This document shows positions 1 through 12,599 of a stretch of DNA of 64,000 nucleotides, in pieces (the first letter of the stretch is position 1; every line of letters starts with the position of its first letter). Under the pieces are notes generated by a model. The model was not told where the DNA came from. It was given only the letters and a program-made list of their open reading frames with translations, and did no database searches. Origin of the DNA: Bryoerythrophyllum caledonicum. Lineage: Eukaryota; Streptophyta; Bryopsida; Pottiales; Pottiaceae. A program made the translations under genes and the position numbers. The stretch covers positions 2,823,773 through 2,887,772 of the forward strand of contig OZ020524.1 in NCBI GenBank assembly GCA_963971425.1, written 5' to 3'.

Positions 1-7
1 GTACGCC

Positions 8-3000
8 ATGGCGCAGCATCACCAGCAGCAGCCCCACCATTTCGCGCTCAGTGAAGGTGTGCGCGCGCGTCCACTCCTTTAGAGATTCGATTGACCGTTC
101 AGACTCTAGAGCCTCTTGTTGTTGTTGTTATTGTATAAGCGGAGATAGGTGGTTACTCTTATCTTGGTGGTTTGTTTGGATTTTGAGGTAGTTGTTACCT
201 CAGAGACGATTTCACGTTTTTGGATAGGAAGTGAGCGTGTTTTTTTGCACTGTAGCAAATTTCAGTACAATGTGGTGTATCTATTTAAAAGGCTGTCCAC
301 CTTCTTGGCCGTGTAAATCTTCAGTTAGAACTGTAATAAAATGAAGCGATAGTAATTCGCTGAGTGTCTAGGAATCTGACTGACTGGGTAGTGGTTCCTG
401 TTTCCAGATACAAAAGCTTCCACACACGATTTCCTCTCGCTGTACGACAAAGGATCACAACAAGTGGAGAACAGTTCAAGCGCCGGTATGCTTGTTATCT
501 CCCTGTAGTTGTGTAGTTAGCTTTGTTCAGTAGTTTTGTAGCAGCAGTCTTAACCTTTTTTGAGAATTTCAACAGAGATATCCGTTTAGATGTTGGCTGG
601 GAGCTTCAACAGGCATTTATTGGTACCCTTTAGGATTACGCAGCACTGAAAGCACTGTCAACATCTACTTGCATAGTAAAATTCGCCACAACTCACATGC
701 AAACTCCCAACTCTTAAACCTTTTACGGATATCTCTTATGTCGGCAGTTTTTTTTTCTTCTTTCTGTTATACTTGGTATCGATCATGGTTGGTTGGTTTT
801 CCAGGGCTATCCTCATCGTCGCTGACCACGCATGATTTTCTGCAACCGTTAGAGAGGAACGGGAGCCGATCGACGTCGTCGTACAGGGACGGGGCGCCCG
901 TGCCTCGTGAGAAGCACACCATGCAATCCCGGAACTCCACTCCCGCTCCCGGTGAGCGCGTCGTTCTGCCCACGGCGCTGCCCAGCTACACTGCCATCCA
1001 GGTGCCGTATGCGGTGCCACCGACCGCCATGATCCGCATGGCGGGCGAGCACGAGACATTGCACCGCCAGGGCCGAGGCTACCCTTTGGCCACTCTGTCG
1101 TTACGCGAGGACCATGGCAGTGAGGCCATGCGCGGCGTGGAGGTCGCTGTGGATCCTGAAGCTGCTGCAAATGCTCGAGGTATGTGTCTTTCTTCCCACA
1201 CTGGAGTTCTGTCAAGTTTTACCAGTAGAAGAAGAAAGAGAGGTGAGAGATTTACAAGGCTTAAAGGTGGTCAGAAGTAGTTCTGTGCTTTCTTTGAAGA
1301 AGAGAAGAAAGAAAGGTAAGCCAAAGCAAGTATCAATTAGTTCTACACTCTCTTTGAAGACTAGCTACTTAACAAGCTGTGTAGGGAGCAAAACCCATTC
1401 TACAGAAAGTTTTTCTATAGCTAGTCTTCATGTTCTTCCATTCTTAATGAAAAAATTGGTTAGATAGCACAAGATAGAGGTTGATTGGAAGACTAACTCT
1501 ACTATGTGTTTTAAGATTGAGGTTCTATCTCCTACTTTCTGGGGCCGTCTCTCTTTCACCCTCACTGAAGTCACCCACTAGTTTTTTTGATGAGGGATGG
1601 CTTTTGTGTGGTGCAGAGAATATTGCATATTGGCCTGGTGCCAGGTTCAAATTTGGGTTACCCTCCGACTTGGCTTTTCCTGGTGGCAGTCCAGCAGTCA
1701 AGAGCGCAGTGGAGAATGGCCATCACGCAATGCCAGCCGTTGCCAAGTAGGGCCACATGATCCCCATTTTTTTCTGTACACTTTTTTGGCACAGTAGTGG
1801 AATTACTTGGCTGATTCGGACTGGGTTTTGGTAGGCAATGGGCACAAGCCGCTCAAGGCATGATGGAAGCTTCGCAGCAACCTGCTCGGCCAGCGTCTGA
1901 GGACGAAGACGAGGATGAGGATTCTTCAGAGCGGCCCAAACCTGATCACCGCAAAGAGCCAATGTCACTGAAAGGTGGGCTAATGCTCTTTGATGCAAGG
2001 GTGATTGGTGCAACAATTTTTCTTCTAGATTTCACTTGCTCTGAAGCCTATCACGAACATGGGACGTGTTGTTGTTTCCAGGAGAAGCAGGACAGAGAAT
2101 GGACGCTAAGAATCCTGAGATGAGGGTTGGCACTCCGCGGTCCAAGCACTCTGCCACTGAGCAGCGGAGACGGAGTAAGATCAATGACAGGTGAGATCAC
2201 TCGTTTCAAATCTGAACCTGCATCATCACTTTTCGTAAATTGCTTGTGGGATCATGACGTTTTGGAGGTGGTCGTGTCCAGGTTTCAAATGCTGCGAGAC
2301 TTGGTTCCTCACAGCGATCAGAAGCGAGACAAAGCGTCCTTCCTACTCGAGGTAACTAAGCTCTTCACATATACACCAACTCAGTAAATGTCAGGCTGCA
2401 TTTGCGGGCTCCTAAACAGAAGCCTAATACCTTTCATGCAGGTCATTGACTACATCCAAGCTCTCCAGGACAAAGTCCGGAAATTTGAAACTGTAGAGCA
2501 AGCACGGCACCAGGAACGACTCAAATCCATGGTCTGGGATCTCTGCAAGGTATCTAACACGTTTAATCATACCATTTCCTCTCGTCACTAGCTGCTAACA
2601 TGAAGGAAAAAAACACCATTGTCCACCAATGAACGTTCAGTCTGTAGTGCTAGCTCAAACGAATCACTTGAAGATACCTCAAATTGCATTCCAATGGAAA
2701 GAAAAATTTGTGTGCCCTACAACCAGTAAGGTAGTTTGAGTTACTTTCTACTGGAGTTAATCTTCGCCTACTACTTTTTCTTGCAGCGAGGGGCGGCAGG
2801 ATCAGGAGACGAAGCATCACAAGTGAACGCACTGGTATTCGCCAAGGACCTGAGCTCAGGCGTGGACATAAAGCCAGTAGTCCCAGACGCCACAGCCACA
2901 GCCGCCGCGCGCCCCAAAGAGCAACCTTCAGGAGCCGCGCCCATCTCCGAGAGTCAGCAAGGGCCCAGCCGCCCCGCCTGCAGCCTCCACAGCTGCGTCT

Positions 3001-3935
3001 CCTCCCTGGACGGCGACAAGGAGAACGCGCTCACCGCGCAGCCGCTGGCCATGTCGCTCCAGGGGGCCATGCCGTTGCCGTATGCGCTGCCCATTGCGCC
3101 CTCTAAACCCATGCTCGACGCGGACCACCAGTTTGAAGTGAGGCCCAGGTTCACTGAGACCTCGAATGCGGAGCGTCTCACCTCAGCTGCTGCGACCTTC
3201 ATTGGGAGAATAGACGGCGCCGGTCCTTCTCCTCCTCCTGCTTCTGCTGCTGCTGCTGCGATGGCGGCGGCGTCTAGGCCGCAATCAGCTGAGAATGCCA
3301 GTAAAAACGCGGATCATCGCGCTCCTACTGATGGCTCTGCTGCTTCACCAAGCCCTGCTCAACCCTTTCCTCGCATCCAAGGAGGTGTTATCAATGTGTC
3401 TTCTGTGTATTCTCAAGGGTACGCTCCCCTGGAAATCCTAACATGGTTTGCCTTGAACATTTTTTCAGACGCTGGATAGATTTCTCTCTCTAGTGATTTC
3501 GCTTTTCGGTGTTTTGTTTGTGTACAATTGTTGAAATTGCCGCGTTTGGATTTGACAGGTTATTGGACACTTTGACACGAGCGTTGCAGAGCTCAGGAGT
3601 CGATTTGAGCCAAGCGAATATCTCTGTCCAAATCGATATCGGAAAGAATGCCACAGTCGCTGCTGCCGACACTTCAGCTAAGGTAAACTTCTGGACAACC
3701 TTTTTATGATGTTTTCCTAGACAACTTTTTATGGTATTCACCTGGACATTATTTTTTTGAAAGGTATTTTATCATTTTTTTTGTTGGTATTTTATCTCAG
3801 GTTGCTACCACACCGGAGTCTTCTGCCCAGAGTCACCAATCTCAGGGAAGGACAAGACGACCCTCACCAGTGGCTGCTGGTGCTACAGAGCCTGAGCCGC
3901 CTATGAAAAGGCCGAAGCTTGAGACTCACGAGTAG
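8..3935 (+). CDS. BIM-type bHLH transcription factor (BES1-interacting Myc-like), ten exons
   Basis: The family binds E/G-box DNA in the nucleus and in Arabidopsis partners BES1/BZR1 in brassinosteroid signalling. Exons I infer: 8-56, 805-1179, 1617-1746, 1835-1974, 2082-2190, 2282-2351, 2442-2549, 2787-3418, 3559-3682, 3801-3935. All phases join and total 1872 nt (623 aa). Residues 251-307 are the bHLH, beginning [20 protein letters not shown], with the His254-Glu258-Arg262 E-box triad. Near the N-terminus is the BIM motif THDFLQPLE (about residue 25). The C-terminus has the ACT-like BIM block VSSVYSQG...[14 protein letters not shown] (about 528-563) and a basic tail ending [12 protein letters not shown]. 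An acidic run (EDEDEDED) precedes the bHLH. The acceptor at 1617 is the least certain. The window starts 7 nt before the first ATG, so an upstream start or 5' exon cannot be excluded. Confidence 0.9.
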
Positions 3936-4472
3936 AGCCTGATGGTGCTCTTTTTTCTCTCCCTTAACCCCCAGAGAGTTCCATCATCTCTCGTTTCACT
4001 GGGGTTGTGAAATATCTGCTGATTGGAGGACCTGAGTTTTTTATTAAAATAATTAGATGTTGAGGTTTATATGTGAGGTTTTTAACAGGGTCTGGCTCTT
4101 GTAACGACCCATTTATCGTTGGCCCTTGGAACTGGTTTCATGGCCCATCTCAGGTTGGGTTACAGGTGCAGCAGCAGCCATTGCCCTTCACACTTAGACA
4201 TCCACAGGATCATGCCTTGTAAGCTTACTAGATTCATGGCTGTGGCGGTGGTAGTGGTGTGGGAACTTTACTTCCCTGCCAATCTGTAAAGTAGTTCTAG
4301 GTCTCAGATGCAAGGTTCCAAACATGAGTTGTAGTATTACTCTCACATTGGTAATCCTTCAAGTCCAGGTTGTTTGATTATTGATTGTGAAGTGTGGCCA
4401 AACGTGATGCTTATTTCTGGACCTGGAGAGTAGTGTGTACATGAAAAACTGTTCCATCATGGTTGAGGGATG
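3936..4472. other. Convergent 3' flanks of the BIM-like and Mpv17-like genes
   Basis: The stops of two convergent genes are 537 bp apart. The A/T-rich stretch around 4035-4060 (TTTATTAAAATAATTAG) is a plausible 3'-end signal for the plus-strand gene. I see no coding signal here. Confidence 0.5.
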
Positions 4473-7199
4473 TTAAGATGGATCCTCTGCTTTTTTGCCT
4501 GCCATGGAAGTGAGGTAGATTGTCCAGATGAATGAGCAGCAGTTGTTGAAAAACACCTGCAAGAGTTGGAACATCAGTCTCTTCTGTTGGAATGTTTCAA
4601 ATCATGGTCTTTCTGAAAAGATTCTTCAGTGCATACCTGGAGATGAATTTTGATGTAACGAAATGTGATGAAGTCAAGTATGGGCCAGTACATGGCTCCA
4701 CTTTTCCATGTGGGCCAAAGGTCACGCTTGATTTTCTCAGTCGCTTGCTCTCCATTCTCCCCTGCATCAACCAATTTATGTACTATTCAAGGTTAAGGTG
4801 TAAGTTGGTCAAGAAGGTAGTAGTTTCATATCACTGAGGTAAGCCCCCCTAGAACCGACAAGTTAAGGAATGTGCATATGTGGAGAGAGGAGAAAATTGT
4901 ACTGTTATTTTTTTATTGTTTTTCAGTGATAGCCAATAGAATTACAATTCCAACCCAAGTGATTTCATTTTTTTTCGATGAAAACTGAATTAGTTATGAA
5001 TTTTCAAATTGTAAAGCATGTTTAGTGGGTGGCGAGCAGTAGGTACCCCCATAACCAACGACCAAAAGTAAGGGTCTTGATTAATAGCAAACCTCCATTT
5101 GGAGCTGAGTTGGTGGTAATGGGATGGAAGAGGGTTGGATATACCCCAATTTTATAGGCGTTGGCTATGGGTTTTTGTTGGTTATGGGGGACTTACCTTA
5201 TCCTTATCATGTATAACATTAATTATCTAGGTCCAAACAGCAATAGGGGGGGGAAGGAACTAGAAAAAGAAAAAAAGAAGACAACGGCCCTACCAAAGCT
5301 AACAATATGTGGAATTCATTAGATCAACCCTTCTTCTTGTGTTCAACTTTAAACACCATATTCGTTATTTTGGGAGATTTCCAATCTCCCAATTTAATGA
5401 TAGTTTAGGTCGAGTCGACCTAAACTGTACCCGCAGATTGGGTACTTCACTAAAATTGGACAAAACAACCAATCGTCAAAATATTCAAATGGCCATAACT
5501 TACTCAAATTTTGTCCAAATTGGGCATATGAGGTGCTTTTTGACATCTACAGAAAAATTAGATGTCAAATAACACCTCACATGCCCAATTTGAATAAAAT
5601 TTGAGTAAATTATGGCCATTTGAAAATTTAGACAATTGGTTGTTTTGTCCTGTTTCAGTGAAGTAGTCAATGGGTACAATTTAGGTCGAGTCGACCTCAC
5701 CTGTATTTTCCCAAAATCATGGAATTTTCCAATTATAACGAATATGGTGTTTTTAGCTCATGATGACCTATAGTAGATGATAAAACAACTCAATTATGCC
5801 CTACATCCAGCTTGTGAATGTTTTATGTGGGCATGAGCTCATTGTAGGAAAAAATACACTTTCCTTTGTGCCAAATTTTTTATGGAGATCAAAGCTAGTC
5901 TTTTTCTTTTTCTTTTTTGGTTTCCTGAGAGCACAGTTCAAGTTTTTGTCTTTGAGGTGTACGATTCTAGGTTTGACATCAAATAAAAAGTGATGAGTAG
6001 ATTTGTTTGCAAACCTTGGAGGAAGCTACTGACAGCAAAGAAAATACTGTTAACAACTGGAGATGCAAGAATTTGGCCTGCCAACACTTTCTTCACGGTG
6101 CTGACCACATCCGAACTTGGCCATATCCTTTGCATGACGTTGAACCACATGTGCAGAAATGGTGCACTCATGAAAAATCCAATTACCATCATCCGCAGTG
6201 TCCGCCCTTTGTCCCAATCCTGCTTCGCCTCCCCCTCTTTCAATGTCAAGTTGGCCAAATACTGCCCATCCAACAAACAAATCATAGATCAATCCAAAAT
6301 TTTGGGACAGTATAGACTGTGAATTGTAGGGGAAATTTTTAGAGGTGGGAGAGTTCTATGCCGTGTGTTCAAATTTTTCCTCAAAAGTCAAACAAAAGAT
6401 GCTCAACTCTTGGCAAATAGACTCCAAAATACATAGCCTACAACTCTGATATCGTAGGCTCATAAAAATAATTCAAAAATTGAAGAGAAAAAGTTAGTAG
6501 ATTGATTTTATCAGAGCAAGACAGAGGACGCTAATCATTCTACATAGAATTCAATGTAATTATTGCACTTTACACAAGTATACAACTCTATCAAATGCAA
6601 CGTGTTAAATTTGACTATTACGGTGTGTACAAGTTTGGCTTGGAGTTTGATTAGACATTGATGGTCCCCAAATAGCATCGTATTTGCAACTCACTCCCAA
6701 TTCTCGCCGCCAGACGCAACTGGTAGGCACCATTGAATTAAATTGATCGCTACTGTTGACACCAGTAAGCTGGAGCTCAAATAACATCGTAGCAGCAGAG
6801 AAGGAGACGAGGAAAATTGCGTCTTACTTGGGCCGTCATGTCTGCAGAGGCAAGAATAGTGGCGGCGGTGATGCACTTTGTGGGAAGCGGATAATTTTCT
6901 AGCATCCGCAAGTACCACGCTGTAAACCCTCCCGATCCGCCCGTCTTCTCGGAAGTGGTCGCCAACCCTCTCCAACACAATGGGGGTGCCTCGTGGTGCA
7001 GCCTTGCCCTGGCAAACACCAACTGCCGGTTGGTTGCAACCAAATGCTGCGGACGCCATGATAACTGTAATGGTGGTGCACGAACATAAGAATGTTGGCA
7101 GAGATGACTTAGTTGGTGGCCAACATTGACTGATCTTCTCAGGTTGGTTGCCAATCTGAGCATGCTGAGTATATGCGTGCCAGCAAACACATCTCTCAA
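4473..7199 (-). CDS. Mpv17/PMP22 family organelle membrane protein, four exons
   Basis: Family members are small four-helix proteins of the mitochondrial inner membrane, peroxisome or plastid. Exons on the minus strand: 7199-6828, 6261-6015, 4761-4637, 4556-4473. They join in phase to 828 nt (275 aa). Exon 1 encodes an Arg-rich, acid-poor leader, then WYLRMLENYPLPTKCITAAT and ASADMTAQ, matching the family's W-Y-x-L-P-T-K and GD-x-x-AQ opening. Exon 2 has DWDKGRTLRMMVIGFF, the SAPFLHMWF motif (family GP-x-H-W-Y) and QILASPVVNSIFF (DQ-x-x-x-P). Exon 3 has YWPILDFITFRY (family WP-x-x-x-x-NF). Exon 4 ends IWTIYLTSMAGKK. Donors and acceptors are GT/AG. The start may be 7199 or the in-frame ATG at 7163 (MLRLATNLRR). 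The leader looks like a transit peptide. Asp replaced in the DQ motif and Asn in the NF motif make it a divergent member. Intron 2 (4762-6014) carries a MITE. Confidence 0.85.
5352..5751. mobile_element. Foldback MITE, copy 1, in intron 2 of the Mpv17-like gene
   Basis: Terminal inverted repeats begin AACACCATATTCGTTA and end with the complement. The two halves are complementary over most of the 400 bp, so it is a near-complete palindrome. Direct TTTA repeats flank it at 5348-5351 and 5752-5755, a 4-bp target duplication. Each arm contains the palindrome GGTCGAGTCGACC. It has no coding capacity. A second copy is at 17022-17426. Confidence 0.85.
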
Positions 7200-7591
7200 C
7201 TTGATACTTCAATGGAAAGTTCCTGAACTGAAGTGAATGTTACATTGAACATGGTGACTTTGCATGTGAGGAGATCAGTTTGTGGGAGATCATCAGGTAT
7301 GTTTAAGCATGGCAATGGCATTGCATGTGAGGAGAAAACTGTATGTTGTTGTTGTTGGTGCCATGTGTTTGAATCCACACGACAGTGGATTAAGCCTAAC
7401 CACATGATTAACCAATTAACTACATGATTAACCACATTCATCCCGGTTGGTTGTAGCTATTTTTTTTTGCGGTTTAAAGCCAAATTGGCGAGATTTTTTT
7501 TCCAAAAAAGAAGATTCCTCCCAAAGGTGGGAAAATTATGATTTCATATAGCCAAAATTTCATTGATGGCCGTTGTCATATTGCCATATTG
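7200..7591. other. Upstream region of the Mpv17-like gene
   Basis: This probably holds the minus-strand promoter and 5' UTR. I see no clear TATA box or coding signal. Confidence 0.35.
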
Positions 7592-8301
7592 CCACTACAC
7601 TAATGATGTTCATTAGTGTTCGCAACACTATTTACGAACTTAAACTCTAAATGTCAATTACCCTACTAGTGTAACAACATTAAATGTCAATTTAAACACT
7701 AATTGTCAATTTCTGTAACTTTTGCCCTTATTACATTTTAACAGATTGACATTTAGTGTTGGTTATGTAACAATGTCATATGCCACATTTCATTGCAAGT
7801 CACCCAAATCTCGCCACATGTCAAAAGCAAACCTTCCATGTTGGGCTGATTTTTTGAAGGTTGGATTCAAATGATGATTTCGGGGGCAATTTTTGTCCAA
7901 TTTGAGAGATTCTGATGCCTATCTAAAGTGATTTGAAAAGACGCTTCCAATGGCACCTTATCCATTCTTCAAATTTGTCTTAAATAAACAGTTATAGCAA
8001 ATATTTTTGGGCAGATTTCTTGAGTTTTGGTTGAAAGTTTGAGGAGGCATATCTTTATCAATTTCGCACCGATTCTATCGAGTGAGGTGACCAGCTTGTG
8101 TGTTTTTTCAAGGAGATTCCATCGGTATATGGTACATCTTCTAATTCGTCGTGATGCAAAAGTTATGAGCAATTTTGTTAAGCTGATTTTTTGACATTAA
8201 ACACTAAATGTAAACAAATTGACATTTAGTGAAAGTCAGGTCATAGGGGTAGTTACACTATTGGTGCCATAACACTAATGAACATCATTTAAAGTGTAAT
8301 G
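7592..8301. repeat. AT-rich foldback element with imperfect terminal inverted repeats
   Basis: The left end (7592-7620, CACTACACTAATGATGTTC...) is repeated as an imperfect inverse at 8271-8300 (AACACTAATGAACATCATTT...). Subterminal copies of TTGACATTTAGTG and its relatives occur inside both ends (7650-7760, 8190-8235). About 710 bp, no coding signal, consistent with a non-autonomous DNA transposon. I could not define a clear target duplication. Confidence 0.5.
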
Positions 8302-9693
8302 AACATAGGGGACTCCATCCTCTGACCAAAAAGGATGTACAAATCTATGTTTATAGAGATGGATTCTCCAAAAAATATTTTTATGGAGAAAATTTGGTTT
8401 TGTATAGTTTTAGGAGAAACCTTGTGTCACCAAATGTGTGGTCTCCCAAAAATTTGTGGCTTAAACCGTGAAACCAAAAAAAAGAATGGTTGGTTCATAC
8501 TTCGACAAGGTCAACCAAATTTGTAACTCTCTTTACTTGAAAGACCAATTCACTATAATTGATAATCAATGATTGTTTTAATCTCTATATATAATAGAAA
8601 GCAATTTGTCATGTGTGTGTTCGAAACATCTGCCGGTTCTACGTCATAGAGTTTTTTGAACATTGTGACTTCTAAATCAAATGTGCCCTTTGGAGGAGTC
8701 ATTTAAATGCGCCCTCTTATTTAAATTTGAATAGCGTTTTATAAATATTGAATTAGGTGATACCCAGATGAACTTTTGTGGACAGAAATTTAAGTATTTT
8801 GATGACACTATGGGATATACTACCTTGGATATTTAAAGTATACAACGGGTATTTAAAGCATCAAATGTCTACTTATTGTACATGACAAGTATATAATCTC
8901 CCTCTTACTATTTCAAAAATTGGTTTTCTGATCACACTCCAAGATTTTACCAAAGAAGGGAAGATGGTGCAGAAAAAGAAAAAGTAGTAGCTTGGCTGCC
9001 ATTGCTTTGCTTTACTATTGTGCCCCTCTTGTGTTGATTTGGGCATTCCCGTCAAGGTCAATATTCAATTTTTAGATGTTCGTGAAGAAGTTCATAAATA
9101 CTTCCTAAATATGCAACTTATTTTTTTTATTCAAAAGCAAAGTTACAAACTATAGAGGTGATGTTTTAGATGAAATATTCATGTATTAAATAATTTGTAG
9201 AAGAATGAGCCTCAACAAAATGAGGCACATTGTATAGACAAATGAAGCAAAAAAGAAGTGACAAGCTTTCCTTTTTTTAAGTCAATTCTCTAAACACGCA
9301 ATTAAGCAATTATGCACTTGGCCAAGTGCGCTATTTGGCGCTCAATAATAACAAGGTTTTGAGCGGAAATGTGTTTTGAAAAAAAAAAAAATTAGGAAAT
9401 CCCTATATCTTCTTTGTTATGTTTTTGTAACAATTTCATTAAATATTGGTTTCTTGATGTGTACATATTAAGTGAATACTTTTCACTATTATGCATAATA
9501 TATGATTATGGCATTTCGTTCTTATTCCATGTACAAAATTACATTGACCATGTATTTATAAGAACCTATTTATACACATTTTGTTTCATGAGATGATTTT
9601 CAGTGTTGTGCTACAAATACAATTTGTTTTAGGAGATATAATGATAATGTACGCAATACAATGATAAAGTGTGTGGTTTAGCACTGTATATTT

Positions 9694-9697
<4 letters not shown>
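8302..9697. other. AT-rich intergenic DNA, no gene seen
   Basis: There are no family-like reading frames. The only structure I noticed is the inverted-repeat arm at 9292-9323. Confidence 0.4.
9292..9323 (+). repeat. Left arm of a distant inverted repeat (partner 13697-13728)
   Basis: A 32-nt segment beginning AAACACGCAATTAAGC recurs in inverted orientation at 13697-13728 with one mismatch. The arms enclose about 4.4 kb. Confidence 0.7.

Positions 9698-9735
<38 letters not shown>
9698..9735. repeat. (TA)19 microsatellite
   Basis: Uninterrupted TA dinucleotide run of 38 bp. Confidence 0.95.
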
Positions 9736-9739
<4 letters not shown>

Positions 9740-9894
9740 CATAATATAAATATTGAATACTACAAATATCATATACTATAATTAAACATACCATCTCTAA
9801 AGCGAACATATGAATCACACTATACTAGTCACCTAAACATCATGTATGCCCAGGTACGGTATGACTCAAGAGTCTTCATCATCTTGTGGCGAAG

Positions 9895-9954
9895 CGACTC
9901 CCGCAACGACTCCCGCAACGACTCCCGCAACGACTCTCGCAACGACTCCCATAA
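9895..9954 (+). repeat. 12-bp tandem repeat, five units
   Basis: Unit CGACTCCCGCAA. Units 1-3 are identical; unit 4 has one substitution and unit 5 two. It reads open in several frames (a multiple of three) but no surrounding gene is recognisable. Confidence 0.9.
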
Positions 9955-10825
9955 CGTGTTCCATGGCCACAATACTAGCTTCGATGCCGCGTCCACCGCG
10001 CTCCACCAACCGTATTGCTCCCAAGGATAACGTTGACTAGAAGCGATGGTGCCATGATGCCACACGCAAGCAACTTCACCATGATCACAACACATATATA
10101 ATTGTCAATACGGTGTACGCCTCTGTATAATGAAAGACAACATCCGGCACTTTCTTTCTTAAAATTCACATCGTAAATTGTTTCCTACATGAAATACGTA
10201 CGGTGGTTGAAAATAGAAATCTTGATGGGGATGAAAATAGAAAAAGAGGATGATAACTAGCCCATAAAAACCACAGTAGATGGAAAACCACAATGGATGA
10301 AAAAGAGGATGAAAAAAGAGGATGAAAAACAACGGATGAAATGCCAAAAAAATTCAAATTGGAATGGAAACTAAGCTTCATAAACTTCATTTCATTAGTT
10401 GGACTCAATATCAAAAAATAGCATTTTAATGACTCAAATTCAGATTTGGTGCTGGAGCTAGAATCTAGGAAATCGGAAGAATTTCTGCAAATCTTCACTG
10501 CCGTGAATTCAGCAACTTTTGACGATTTTTAGAAAAAAGAGAAAAAATGAAAAAAATCTGAAAAAAATGTGAATGATACCTCCAAAGTCAATCTACAAGG
10601 AAAAAAAATTTCAAGCTGTTTTGCATTGTCAAAAATGAGTAAAAGGCGTTTCCGTTTCGCCCAAATCTACGGAAAAAAAACTTTTTTTCCCCCCCCCCCC
10701 TTACACCGTAGCAACTCCAGATGATTTTCCGGACAGGGTATCATCACAACAAGGCATCAGCAAGGCATGGTACCATCCGGGTATCCTGGTCGTGGACTAA
10801 GGATGTGAGAGGTGTGCGTACGCAG
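9955..10825. other. Intergenic DNA with homopolymer runs
   Basis: At 10671-10701 runs of A, T and C follow one another. GGATGAAAA-like words recur at 10225-10340. No gene seen. Confidence 0.4.
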
Positions 10826-11135
10826 GGAGTTTTAGAGGGAGAGGGAGAGGGAGAGACAACGACCGCAAGGGGATGGAGAGAGAGGGTTAGAGTTAGAAGG
10901 AGAGGTGAGATTAGAACTAGAAGAGAGAGAGATAGGGTTCTGAGGAGGCGTGAGGTGGCGGCTAGGAGGGAGGGAAGGTGGGTGAGGGCGAGGAAGTCGA
11001 CGACAGGCGAGGACGGCAAGGAAGACGACCAAGTGAGGATGGCGAGGTAGACGATCAAGCAAGGACGACGACGAGGATGACCAAGCGGAGAGCAAGACGA
11101 CCACGCGGAGAGCAAGACGACCAAGTGAGGAGGAA
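10826..11135 (+). repeat. Purine-rich strand-asymmetric tract
   Basis: The plus strand is dominated by GA words (GGGAGA, GAGGAGG, AAGACGACC). Both strands read open because of the low complexity. The predicted Arg/Glu- or Ser/Pro-rich peptides resemble no family, so I call it a repeat-like tract, not a gene. Confidence 0.55.
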
Positions 11136-11304
11136 GATTTGGTGCAGGGAGGGGGCGGCTACTCAAGCTACGCCGCAACAGTCCATGGCTGCTGTTTGGA
11201 TTTAGGTCGTGCAGGTTTAGCACGAGGAGGAGAAGCAACAGCCAATTGCGAGGTGCAGCAACCTAGTTGCGAGGTGGAGCAGCCTCGTTGCGTGGAGCAA
11301 CAAC

Positions 11305-11545
11305 CTAACACCCCATGGCGAAACCCTAACACCCTAACACCTCATGCTTGAAACCCTAATACTCCATGGACACCACTATCCTTGGGCACTTGAAACCCTA
11401 ACCACCTAAGACACCCCCGCGTACGCACACCCCCGCATGCGCACACCCCCGAGGTCAGTTTTCCAAACATGGAAACGGCGGCACCGCCATAATTAGGGTT
11501 TTATAAATTAGGGTTTCATAAATTAGGGTTTCTAGATGTGGGGTC
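11305..11545. repeat. Cluster of telobox-like motifs in both orientations
   Basis: AACCCTAA-type motifs occur several times at 11305-11405. TTAGGGTTT occurs three times at a 14-15 bp spacing at about 11493-11540. There is no long perfect telomere array. Confidence 0.6.
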
Positions 11546-11584
11546 TCCAGATCTAGGATCTCCAGATCTAGGATTTGGTGTAAA

Positions 11585-12010
11585 AGGAACATTTTAAACC
11601 AAGTTAGACATTTTCACACATGTTGAGCACATATATTCTACATAAATCCAGAGATCTTCAAATTTAAAAAAAATAAATTTAACCATAATACGTGGTGAAA
11701 ACCTTATTATCATCCGTTTGGATTATCATACTACAACATACTTTGTTCACAAAAAAATAAAACGTGAAATCGTAATTTTTCAAAAGATTTTAATTTCCAC
11801 TCCTTGCACAATTGTTTTGAATATGCTACACTCCGTTTCTATGCCTAAAAATTGGTGAATATAAAACCAACATCATGCTGAACACAATTGTAAACAAATT
11901 AGACCTTGTGTAGTGCAAAGATTTGATACCAAGTGAAGTCAAAGTCTATTGACCTACAAAATGCAAGAAAGAAAATTAACCATTTTCTAAATTTCAAATA
12001 CTATGTTTCT
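11585..12010 (+). repeat. Dispersed repeat family, copy 1
   Basis: Shares ordered blocks with 23860-24290 and 63481-63770, for example ACCTTGTGTAGTG, CCAAGTGAAGTCAAAGTCT and ATTATCATCCGTTTGGATTA-like text. No coding signal; probably a non-autonomous TE. Confidence 0.65.
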
Positions 12011-12599
12011 ATCCGTGCGGTGGATTGCAGCATAAAAGTATGTTGACTTTATATAGATGCATGGTTTGAGATCTTACAGTTGGAAGTCCAAAATGAGACG
12101 TCAAAATTTGATGTTTTTGCCACTATTTCGTTGTGGCAATTTTGGGGTGTTTTCTTGATGAAAAAATGCTTAGGATTTTAGGGGTTAATTCCAGCGGATA
12201 CTTATGTTAATTGAAATTTCAATATGCATATGCCCTTCATAATAGGTTCTTGGAGGTATTCAATTTATCGTATTTGCAATCATGGTTTGAAAGTTAGTTC
12301 ATACCTAATAATGGGGACTTATGAGTTTTGTTAGAAGTCTCTATTGTTGTTAAGATTTTCCATACACATAAAGGAAAAAATAAAACTTTTAGAATTGACT
12401 AGAAAATAATTATTGTCTTTTGTGTGAATTGAAATTCTAAATTAGAGTCAAACGTTTTCTAGCAAGGGATTGGAAAAATCTTTACCTTCTCTAGTACAGA
12501 AAACTTATAAATCTTCAAAGCATTCCTTTTTGATATATTGGATAACTATGTTTTGGATAACTATGTTTCGGATACTTTGGTCTTCATAGAGGGAGACCA
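12011..12599. other. AT-rich intergenic DNA, no gene seen
   Basis: No coding signal. A short direct repeat (GGATAACTATGTTT) lies near 12540-12570. Confidence 0.4.

Noticed and set aside
5990-6322. 110-codon plus-strand frame
   Set aside because: It is antisense to exon 2 of the Mpv17-like gene, whose motifs and splice phases are on the minus strand.
10721-11238. Overlapping long frames on both strands
   Set aside because: Low-complexity purine/pyrimidine asymmetry keeps all frames open; no conserved domain.
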